DNA of 40,014 bases from NCBI GenBank assembly GCA_004558305.1, contig SFDG01000015.1:1-40014 (forward strand), written 5' to 3'. The notes below the pieces were generated by a model. It was not told the origin of the DNA and ran no database searches. It saw only the letters and a list, made by a program, of their open reading frames with translations. A program made the translations under genes and the position numbers. Shown here in pieces: positions 24,579 through 31,340 of the stretch. Origin of the DNA: Phocaeicola plebeius. GTDB lineage: Bacteria; Bacteroidota; Bacteroidia; Bacteroidales; Bacteroidaceae. Numbering within the stretch: the stretch's first letter is position 1; each line of letters starts with the position of its first letter.

Positions 24579-27125
24579 TTATTCGCTCTCGGGGTAGTCG
24601 TAGAGGAGTTCTACGTCATCAACTATTAAAGTGTTGCCTATATATTTTGAATCAACATATCCTTTAAGCGCATTTGAACTTCCTGTGATACCCTTAAGAG
24701 ACGGAGTAGCGGCCGTGCTGGATAAAAACTCAAAATAAATCTCAGTGGGTTTCTCGCTCGTGTTGGTATAGACAATATTTATGGGGGCATTTACTGCTTC
24801 ATGTGTTACCAATTCACCCTCCCCAATAACAGAAGATCCATTTTTTACTTGGACTAATATTCTATACGTTTCATCCGTTGAAGCATCTTGTAAATAAGAT
24901 GAATACAAGCTTACAGCAGAAGGTCTTGCACTGCAAGAAAATGTATTATACAATTTACCAGCTAAACGAGAATCTACATTCACATTACCAGTGTTAAAAT
25001 ATTTGCTTCCACTACCAAAACCTACGCTTGATATTGACGCAGCTTTTCCTCCTAACTCAGATACATGATTAACAGGAACAACAGCAGGATAACTCTTGTA
25101 ATAAGCTGAATAGGTTCCTGGATAAGAGCGGGCCGTTTCTGGATTATTAGTTTGCCAATTAGTAATATTGTAGGAAAAGCATTGAATCCCGGTAATAGAA
25201 AAAATATTCTCTTTTCCATTTTCTTTCCAAGTATTAATAGGTCCTTCCCATTCTTCAAAATGGCCCTTATCTGCCAAGAAGAATGGTTTTTCCGTAGCAA
25301 ATCCTTTACCGCCAGTTTTCAAAATTCCTTCGTATTTCGCTACGACAGATGCATAATCCGTCTGCTCATTCAGGCGTTTCCAGACAAACTTTGCCACCTT
25401 ATTTGAGTAGGATACAAACGACAGATTGTCCTCTATCTCTTCCTCACCCTGGTAGAACTTCACATTCGCCGGGTCCGGTGTCTTAACAAAGAAGAAGGCG
25501 TAGCGAGCATAAGCATCCACCTCTCCGGCCCAATCAAATGCCGTGGTGACAGCGAACGAACGCTCCGTGTTAGTCGTCAGTTCTCTTTCCAACGCATCCA
25601 CCAACTTAATTTTCAGCAAGAAATCCTTGTCCGTCAAGTCTTCGTTACAACGCAAACCGTTCAGCCACGAGCGGTCGAAGGTCAACGTGTACTCCGTATC
25701 AGACAGTCGCGTCAGCTGGTTCGGACCCGTCACAATATCCTGCTCCTCACCGTTCATCAGCAATTGCAGACTTTGCAGGCCCGCCGGCACACGGATATTC
25801 ACCACCGGATTGTCCTCCAGCGGGAAACTGCCGAACTCAAACGAAGTGCCGTCTGCCGGGAACGTATTCCAGTCGATGGTCGGTTCACCCGCCATCGGCA
25901 CCTTCACCTTTGCCACCTTGGTCGTCGTATGCGCATTCGGCAAGGCATCCACTACCTCTATCTTCAGCTCAGCCTCGTAAGTATCGCGTTTCTGACGCAA
26001 CGCCTTCACGAACCCGCCGACGTTAATCGTATTGGTAAGACTCCCTTTCAAGGGTTTGGCCGGTGCCACATACCCATACTGGTCGGCCAGTCCAGCCGCC
26101 TGTGTCTCCGTCAGATTAGCCAGGTCCATACCTTCCAGCAAAGCACCTGTATCATCCTTCAATGAGAGCCGCACGTTCGCTATCTTTCCGCCAGCCAGGA
26201 TACCGACCGGCAAGTCATTCGCTTCCTGCCGCTCATAGACCACCGTCTCGTCCGTAGTTCCGTCCTCGTTCCATCCCAACGGCCCACAGGACACCACCGG
26301 TGCCCCTTTCAGCAGCTGCATGAAGTCGGGAATACCTATATTAATATACTGCGTCTGGTTCGTCGTCTCGTCCAGTTTCACCTCCAGCGAAATGCCATGC
26401 AGTCCCTTCCCGTCCGTCTTGACGGTCGCCTGCGTCCACTGCTTGGGACGCACCGTTACAGAAGAGGTATATTCATTCTTCTTGCCGTACACATCCGTCA
26501 GCTGCATGCCGATGGTCACCTTCGTGCCTGTAGCCGCACAACGGAAGTACATGGCCCGGTACTCGTATTCGTCATACACCAGCGGAGCCGTCATTTCATC
26601 GGTCTTCAACGAGAAGAGATACGAAGGGTACGTCTGGCAAAAATCATCCGTCAGATTCAGTGTCGCCAATCCGTTCTTCAGTTCCGCCTGGACAGACACC
26701 GACGTGTCTTCTCCTTGTACCACCGTGAAGTCCTGCTCGCCGGCAAAATACGGAGCGTCGAATCCGCCCGCCTTGTCCGTCCCTTTGCTCACCTTCAAGG
26801 TATATCGGCCCGGCTCCAGTTCCACCTTCTCCGGCATTTCATCGTAACGGCTGAACCTCATCACCACCGTATCTGCCTGCAGAATGTCCACCTTATAATC
26901 CGCGACATTCTGATAAGGAGTCAACCCACTATACGTGCTTCTTGCCTGACTCATGACAAGGGTCGTGTCCGCCTTCAAGGCCACCCGGAGGTAACCGGAA
27001 GGCCGACCCGTACTTTCATAGTCCGAGCAGGCCGCAAGAAATCCCACGCCTACCATTACAAGCAGCCAACGAAGCCACCGAAGGCCTGCATTGCTACCGG
27101 AAAAAATAAAATTTTGATATATCAT
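24579..27125 (-). CDS. Large surface lipoprotein, DUF4493-like plus divergent PCMD-like end
   Basis: The product has 848 residues and is the first gene of the cluster. A long n-region precedes the lipobox GFLAAC (Cys33), then SDYEST. Residues 42-250 are a clear DUF4493-like module (SGYLRVALKADTTLVM, VELEPGRYTLKVSKGTDKAGG, FDAPYFAGEQDF). Residues 250-570 are beta-sandwich repeats. The last 230 residues occupy a PCMD-like position: GHFEEWEGPINTW, SKYFNTGNVNVDSRLAGKLY and closing LIVDDVELLYDY. The end is much less like the other two than they are to each other. The DNA for it (about 24600-25450) is visibly more AT-rich than the rest of the gene. The function is unknown. Confidence 0.82.
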   Translation of the reverse strand: MIYQNFIFSGSNAGLRWLRWLLVMVGVGFLAACSDYESTGRPSGYLRVALKADTTLVMSQARSTYSGLTPYQNVADYKVDILQADTVVMRFSRYDEMPEKVELEPGRYTLKVSKGTDKAGGFDAPYFAGEQDFTVVQGEDTSVSVQAELKNGLATLNLTDDFCQTYPSYLFSLKTDEMTAPLVYDEYEYRAMYFRCAATGTKVTIGMQLTDVYGKKNEYTSSVTVRPKQWTQATVKTDGKGLHGISLEVKLDETTNQTQYINIGIPDFMQLLKGAPVVSCGPLGWNEDGTTDETVVYERQEANDLPVGILAGGKIANVRLSLKDDTGALLEGMDLANLTETQAAGLADQYGYVAPAKPLKGSLTNTINVGGFVKALRQKRDTYEAELKIEVVDALPNAHTTTKVAKVKVPMAGEPTIDWNTFPADGTSFEFGSFPLEDNPVVNIRVPAGLQSLQLLMNGEEQDIVTGPNQLTRLSDTEYTLTFDRSWLNGLRCNEDLTDKDFLLKIKLVDALERELTTNTERSFAVTTAFDWAGEVDAYARYAFFFVKTPDPANVKFYQGEEEIEDNLSFVSYSNKVAKFVWKRLNEQTDYASVVAKYEGILKTGGKGFATEKPFFLADKGHFEEWEGPINTWKENGKENIFSITGIQCFSYNITNWQTNNPETARSYPGTYSAYYKSYPAVVPVNHVSELGGKAASISSVGFGSGSKYFNTGNVNVDSRLAGKLYNTFSCSARPSAVSLYSSYLQDASTDETYRILVQVKNGSSVIGEGELVTHEAVNAPINIVYTNTSEKPTEIYFEFLSSTAATPSLKGITGSSNALKGYVDSKYIGNTLIVDDVELLYDYPESE

Positions 27126-27146
27126 ATAGTTTAGCTATTTGGGTTG

Positions 27147-27177
27147 CAAAGTAACGCATTTCCTTCCAATCAGAAAA
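27147..27177 (-). promoter_or_regulatory. Possible promoter of the lipoprotein cluster
   Basis: The minus strand reads TTACTTTG (27147-27154), one mismatch from TAnnTTTG, with TTTT 19 nt upstream. The predicted leader would be about 15 nt. Confidence 0.38.
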
Positions 27178-27271
27178 GGTCAGAAGATAAAAAGGTTAGT
27201 CCATCTTTTACTTTTTCCTTTTTTAACGGCTACCGAACGGAGGGAAAAGTGGCTATTCTGAGTAGCCGTTC

Positions 27272-27325
27272 TTCGCTGCGTCCAGAATGACTTGGTCTTT
27301 TTTTGTCATTCTGGAACGTAGCGAA
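27272..27325. repeat. Hairpin made of two palindrome arms
   Basis: TTCGCTGCGTCCAGAATGAC (27272-27291) is complementary, with one mismatch and one bulge, to the arm at 27305-27325, which starts GTCATTCTGGAACG. The loop is T-rich. These arms belong to the dispersed palindrome family but face the opposite way from the usual order. It separates the TonB receptor stop from the lipoprotein cluster and may act as a terminator. Confidence 0.65.
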
Positions 27326-27333
27326 AAAACTAA

Positions 27334-29385
27334 TTAGAACCGGAAGGTAGCTCCTCCACGTACCCAGATACCGGGCTGGGGGATGTTACCGTGGTCGTAA
27401 TAGGTCTTGTTCAATAAATTGTTCGCTTCGGCATAGACCGTGTAACGGGCAGCATCCCATGCCAGACGGGCATCGAGCAATGTGTAAGGGTCGTATGCTA
27501 CCATCGCCCCCTCTTTCTGGTAGTTGCCGATACGGTCCAGCCAGCTGCACGACAGATGGAGGTTCAGCAGCCGATAGAGCCGGAGGTCCGTCTGGGCCAC
27601 CAGTTTGTTGCGCAGGTATTCCAGCGCATACTTCGACTGTTGGTTGGCATCCACATCCTTGTCCTTGTCGATATAGCTGTAAGCCACACTCAGATGCTTG
27701 ATGAATACTCGTTCCCCATACCAATGGCGGAAATCGAACAGCAGCGAGGCCTCCAGCCCCAACGTATTGACAGTGGTATAGTTGACAGAACGCCAGGGAG
27801 CGTCATCGCCCTGCGAGAGGTCCTTGATCCAGTCGATGGTGTTCGTCCCGTGGTGATGATAGAAGCTCAGCGTTCCGCGCACACCGGGAGTCAGGTATTT
27901 CAGTCCGACTTCGAACGCCTGCATCTCTTCGGGCTTCAGGTACTTGTCGGCCTTATAGCCCTCCACTGAGTAGTAGAGTTCGGTAAAGGTTGGCATACGC
28001 AGCGAAGTGTTCCACGACGCATATACCTTCCAGTCGCGTGCCAGCTGGAAACTGGCATCCCCCCCGGGATAGAAGCGGAAATTCATCTCATTCCAGGTAT
28101 TCTTGACGGCGATGACACCTGCCGATACCGTCAGGCGAGGGAGCACCACCGTATGCTCCAGGTGGAAGCTCATGTTCGTACGGTTCAGTCCCACGGTATA
28201 CTCCAGGTCGGTACCATGAATCGGTTTAGGCGTATTCAACGGCTCACCCAAGTTGCGGCTCACGATACCTTCGTTGCGGAATTCGGCACCGAAGGCCGTC
28301 TTACCGAGGAAGGACTCCACGTAGTTGTTGAGGTTCAGCCCATAGACATCCGTCCGGTGGTAGTTGAAAGGAACCTTGTCTGGCATATCCCGGTAATACT
28401 CGAAACGGTCTTCGCCCCGTGTCCAGTAGACCGACGGCTTGAAGTGCCAGCTATCGCCCTTTGTCTCGGCCTGTACCGCCGTAAAATATTTGCGGGTATG
28501 TTCGAACTGGTCGTCAGAGCCGGTGCCATAGAAGGTGTTCGACCCATAATCCTTGTTGGTGAAGCCGGCATACCAGTGCAGGTCGAAGGCAGTCTCCTGG
28601 AGCTGTCCCTGATAGAAGGCCTTGCCATTCTTGAAATCTGCGTTCAGGCTACCCGCCTTGTTCCGGCTATAGCCGTCGCTACGGGTAAAACTGCCGGACA
28701 CCTGGTTCCGGATCCGTCCGCTGCCGAAGCTCATATGGCCCCCACCGTTGAAATAGCCGTAAGAACCTCCTTCCAGACGCACCTCGCCGCCCGTGCGCCC
28801 GTCGGTACGGGTCACGATGTTGATGGCTCCCACCAACGAGGACGTTCCATAGACACGTCCGGCAGGACCTTCCAGCACTTCGATACGCTCTATTTCGCTC
28901 AAATCGACAGGGAAATCGGCCACGTTATGGCCCGTCTGCGGATCACAGATGTTGATGCCGTTCAGCAGAATCGTGATTTGGTCGTAGGTACCTCCCCGGA
29001 TACCGATGTCTGTCTGTACGCCCATGCCGCCCCGCTGGCGGACATCTACGCCCACGGCGTACTTCAATAGGTCGTTAATACTTTGTACGGGCGCCGCCGC
29101 AATGGCCTCGCGGTCCAGTACAGTTACCATTCTCGCCGCCTGTGCCACCGTGAGAGGCACGCGGGTACCGGTGACTTCCACCTCTTCCAGTTCCACCAGT
29201 TTATCCGACTGCTGCTTGTTTTCGGTCTGTGCGAATGCGCTATCCACATGGGCAAAGGTGAGCATGGCCACTGCCAGCACACCGATGTTGACCTGTACGT
29301 TCAAGCTCCGGAAAACAGCATAGGAACTGTTCGAGAAGTGGCGGAAACGCACCACCGGACAATACTTCTGAATGTTTTCGTTCAT
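27334..29385 (-). CDS. BtuB-like TonB-dependent outer-membrane receptor
   Basis: The product has 683 residues. It has an extended N-terminal signal (RHFSNSSYAVFRSLNVQVNIGVLAVAMLTFAHVDSAFA, shown here only for its RHFSNSSYAVFRSL motif), then a TonB-box region ELEEVEVTGTRVPL. The plug (about 70-190) has INDLLKYAVGVDVRQRG, DIGIRGGTYDQITILLNG and RIEVLEGPAGRVYGTSSLVGAINI. A 22-strand-type barrel follows and ends GIWVRGGATFRF. There is no CarboxypepD-like N-terminal domain and no SusD partner, unlike the SusC here. The size and plug resemble BtuB/siderophore-type receptors; the substrate (cobalamin, metal chelate or other) cannot be fixed. No cobalamin riboswitch was recognised upstream. Confidence 0.92.
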   Translation of the reverse strand: MNENIQKYCPVVRFRHFSNSSYAVFRSLNVQVNIGVLAVAMLTFAHVDSAFAQTENKQQSDKLVELEEVEVTGTRVPLTVAQAARMVTVLDREAIAAAPVQSINDLLKYAVGVDVRQRGGMGVQTDIGIRGGTYDQITILLNGINICDPQTGHNVADFPVDLSEIERIEVLEGPAGRVYGTSSLVGAINIVTRTDGRTGGEVRLEGGSYGYFNGGGHMSFGSGRIRNQVSGSFTRSDGYSRNKAGSLNADFKNGKAFYQGQLQETAFDLHWYAGFTNKDYGSNTFYGTGSDDQFEHTRKYFTAVQAETKGDSWHFKPSVYWTRGEDRFEYYRDMPDKVPFNYHRTDVYGLNLNNYVESFLGKTAFGAEFRNEGIVSRNLGEPLNTPKPIHGTDLEYTVGLNRTNMSFHLEHTVVLPRLTVSAGVIAVKNTWNEMNFRFYPGGDASFQLARDWKVYASWNTSLRMPTFTELYYSVEGYKADKYLKPEEMQAFEVGLKYLTPGVRGTLSFYHHHGTNTIDWIKDLSQGDDAPWRSVNYTTVNTLGLEASLLFDFRHWYGERVFIKHLSVAYSYIDKDKDVDANQQSKYALEYLRNKLVAQTDLRLYRLLNLHLSCSWLDRIGNYQKEGAMVAYDPYTLLDARLAWDAARYTVYAEANNLLNKTYYDHGNIPQPGIWVRGGATFRF

Positions 29386-29407
29386 GATAAATGAATACTA
29401 TAGTTAC

Positions 29408-29442
29408 TAAAAATCGGGCGCAAAGGAAACACTTTCGCCCGA
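29408..29442 (-). terminator. Strong hairpin with T-tract just before TonB receptor
   Basis: On the minus strand TCGGGCG pairs with CGCCCGA (arms 29414-29420 and 29436-29442), and AAAG/CTTT extends the stem inward past one bulged base. The 3' arm is followed by TTTTT. It would terminate the MerR transcript. It also lies only 23 nt before the receptor ATG, so it could instead act as a leader attenuator. Confidence 0.7.
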
Positions 29443-29552
29443 ACTATGCAAGTCATTACCGATTTTTTAGGGGTTCATTCCTAAATCACGGATTATCTGC
29501 TCCACTACATTCATCCGGATATGGGGAGAATAGTATCTGCCTTTTCCGGAAC

Positions 29553-29900
29553 CTACACAATCATATCCAGCTGCTTTCGCATGGCAGCCAGTTCTTCACG
29601 CACCTTCTTCAGCCGATCCACGATTTCCGCCGTCTGCACGGTCGTTTCGCGGTTCTGCTTCAACCGCTGTTTGGCACCGGCCAATGTCAGGCCCTTCTCC
29701 TTGACCAGATGGTACACTAAACGGATGTTCTCAATGTCCTCCTTGCGGTACTGACGGATATTGCCACCCGCCTTCTTGGGCTGGATCATCGGGAATTCCT
29801 TCTCCCAATAGCGCAGCAGGGACTCGTTGACATCGAACATCCGAGCCACTTCGCTAATGGAATAATACAGTTTCAGTTCTTTATCGGTCTTTAACGGCAT
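29553..29900 (-). CDS. MerR-family transcriptional regulator
   Basis: The product has 115 residues. Residues 12-80 form a winged helix-turn-helix of the MerR type: LYYSISEVARMFDVNESLLRYWEKEF, then NIRQYRKEDIENIRLVYHLVKEKGLTLAGAKQRL. The rest is a short coiled coil (VDRLKKVREELAAMRKQL) for dimerisation. There is no C-terminal effector domain, so the signal is not evident. The ATG overlaps the stop of the 34-residue gene by sharing an ATGCCGTTAA region, implying translational coupling. The position after an M23 peptidase and divergent from alaS suggests a housekeeping rather than a metal-resistance role. Confidence 0.93.
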   Translation of the reverse strand: MPLKTDKELKLYYSISEVARMFDVNESLLRYWEKEFPMIQPKKAGGNIRQYRKEDIENIRLVYHLVKEKGLTLAGAKQRLKQNRETTVQTAEIVDRLKKVREELAAMRKQLDMIV

Positions 29901-29995
29901 GACTTACGAGCTGTTTTCTTATCCTCCGAATGAAAATATACCACTCCAACCACTGCCACCAACGAAACAAATCCAAACATTATCAATGCTCCCAT
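29891..29995 (-). CDS. 34-residue predicted single-span membrane protein
   Basis: The minus strand encodes MGALIMFGFVSLVAVVGVVY followed by FHSEDKKTARKSCR and TAA. Residues 2-20 form one hydrophobic span and the tail is basic, so the tail should be cytoplasmic. AAAGGAG lies just upstream of the ATG. The ATG comes 1 nt after the stop of the DUF6722-like gene, and the stop overlaps the MerR start. The position between two coupled genes and the clean hydrophobic/charged split support a real microprotein. No known family was recognised. Confidence 0.62.
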   Translation of the reverse strand: MGALIMFGFVSLVAVVGVVYFHSEDKKTARKSCR

Positions 29996-29996
29996 T

Positions 29997-30182
29997 CTAT
30001 TCTCCTTTCTTTTTATCTTTCACCAGCCAGAGTCCGGCCGATAGGGTTATTATCACAGACAGCAGACCACCTATATAGATAATCCATTTATTCTCGACCT
30101 CACCGAATATCGATGTCAAGATAACGGCAGTCGTAATGTACTTGGCGATATCCATCAGCCATTTTCCCAATTCCTTTCTCAT
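29997..30182 (-). CDS. Small membrane protein, DUF6722-like
   Basis: The product has 61 residues from Met at 30182: MRKELGKWLMDIAKYITTAV begins an amphipathic then hydrophobic region, and a second span (IIYIGGLLSVIITLSAGLWLV) ends in KDKKKGE. Two membrane spans with a charged tail are predicted. The start MRKE(L/I)GKWLMDIAKY recalls DUF6722 small membrane proteins of Bacteroides; this is from memory and not tested. A longer frame to 30242 exists but runs into the M23 gene and across the promoter, so the later start is chosen. The function is unknown. Confidence 0.72.
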   Translation of the reverse strand: MRKELGKWLMDIAKYITTAVILTSIFGEVENKWIIYIGGLLSVIITLSAGLWLVKDKKKGE

Positions 30183-30189
30183 TTTCCTA

Positions 30190-30221
30190 CAAAAGTACCA
30201 TGAATTATTGAATCTTCCAAG
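30190..30221 (-). promoter_or_regulatory. Internal promoter before DUF6722-like gene
   Basis: On the minus strand CTTG (complement of 30218-30221) stands 20 nt before TACTTTTG (30190-30197), an exact TAnnTTTG. The predicted transcript would start within a few nt of the ATG at 30182, giving an almost leaderless mRNA. Confidence 0.5.
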
Positions 30222-30222
30222 A

Positions 30223-31191
30223 CTAATCGAATACTTTTCCATGATTGGCGGCCAACTGAATCATTCGGTCGTAATCGTCGGCACTGAGGTCCATGAAATA
30301 GTAGTTGATGGGATTGACCACCTTCCCTTTCACGTGGACTTCATAATGCAGGTGCGGACCCGTACTCTTTCCGGTAGAGCCCACCCGCCCGATGGTCTGT
30401 CCCCGCACCACCTTCTGTCCCACACGTACCTCTATCTTATGCAGATGTGCATAACGGGTCAGGTAGCCGAAGCCATGGTCTATCTCGATGCAGTTGCCGT
30501 AGAGCCCTTCCCATCCCGCCTTGCGTACCACTCCGTTCCCCGTTGCATAGACCGGCGTACCCGTAAATGCCGAGAAATCCATGCCTGCATGGAACTTCAC
30601 GGTCTTGTAGATGGGGTCGATACGGTTGCCATACCCCGATGCGGTCTGTCGCAAGTCCTTGTTGGCCACCGGCTGGATAGCCGGTATGCAGGCCAGCATC
30701 TCGTCGTGCCGCCGGCAGAGGTCTACCACCTCATCGAACGACTTCGACTGCATATACACCTGCCGTTCCAGCAAGTCCATCTGTCGGGTCGTCTTCACCA
30801 CCAGCTTGGCATTCGCCATATCCATCAGTTCCTCGTAACGGTTGGTCTTGCTATAATTGGGCGTGCGCAATCCCTCTGCCACCGGGTCCGACTGCATGAT
30901 CACCCGGTAAAGGTTGTCATCTCGCTGCTGCAACTGCTGCATCACCTCCAGGGCCTCCTCCAGACGCGACGACAGAATATGGTATTGCGAAAGCAGGCGG
31001 GAGTTCTCCACACGCAGGTCTTTCTCGGACGGCGAGCCAAAGGCCAACAGAAGCAACAGGAAGCTGCCGGCCCCTAATCCCATTCCCACGAAAAGCCGGC
31101 GCAGATAACTCATCACACGCTGTCGGAGGGTCGGATAAATCCGGTCGTAGGTCCGGGTCTTCGGGTTATAAATGTAGTAAACTTTACGCAT
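30223..31191 (-). CDS. M23-family metallopeptidase, membrane-anchored
   Basis: The product has 322 residues. A basic N-terminus precedes one membrane span (about 34-50, VGMGLGAGSFLLLLLAFG). A coiled coil (55-100) and a helical linker follow, then the M23/LytM domain (about 183-295). Zinc ligands are visible: H201-x3-D205 (FHAGMDFS) and H280-x-H282 (GPHLHYEV), with YGNRIDP and YGNCIEIDHGFGYLTRYAHL also conserved. All catalytic positions are present, so it is likely an active peptidoglycan endopeptidase on the periplasmic face. It is divergent from alaS, a pairing that recurs in Bacteroidales as far as I recall. Confidence 0.94.
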   Translation of the reverse strand: MRKVYYIYNPKTRTYDRIYPTLRQRVMSYLRRLFVGMGLGAGSFLLLLLAFGSPSEKDLRVENSRLLSQYHILSSRLEEALEVMQQLQQRDDNLYRVIMQSDPVAEGLRTPNYSKTNRYEELMDMANAKLVVKTTRQMDLLERQVYMQSKSFDEVVDLCRRHDEMLACIPAIQPVANKDLRQTASGYGNRIDPIYKTVKFHAGMDFSAFTGTPVYATGNGVVRKAGWEGLYGNCIEIDHGFGYLTRYAHLHKIEVRVGQKVVRGQTIGRVGSTGKSTGPHLHYEVHVKGKVVNPINYYFMDLSADDYDRMIQLAANHGKVFD

Positions 31192-31242
31192 TCATTCAGG
31201 GTTTTGCAATTTTTTAAGGCACGGAACTTCCACTTTTTGCGC

Positions 31243-31250
31243 CAAACATA
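31243..31250 (-). promoter_or_regulatory. Promoter -7 box for M23 peptidase gene
   Basis: The minus strand reads TATGTTTG, an exact TAnnTTTG match, 51 nt upstream of the ATG. No good -33 TTTG is seen. Confidence 0.5.
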
Positions 31251-31273
31251 CGGACAAAAATAATAAAACCAAT

Positions 31274-31281
31274 TATCTTTG
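31274..31281 (+). promoter_or_regulatory. Promoter -7 box for alaS
   Basis: TATCTTTG matches TAnnTTTG exactly and lies 59 nt before the alaS ATG, back-to-back with the M23 promoter. Confidence 0.55.
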
Positions 31282-31340
31282 CAAACCATTTTGAGATAAT
31301 TCTTATTAGATTTTGTTTTTGGAACTTAAAACCTACAATA

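Noticed and set aside
29386..29552. Cobalamin riboswitch before the BtuB-like receptor
   Set aside because: The stretch is too short (167 nt) and no B12-box-like sequence was recognised; only a simple hairpin is present.
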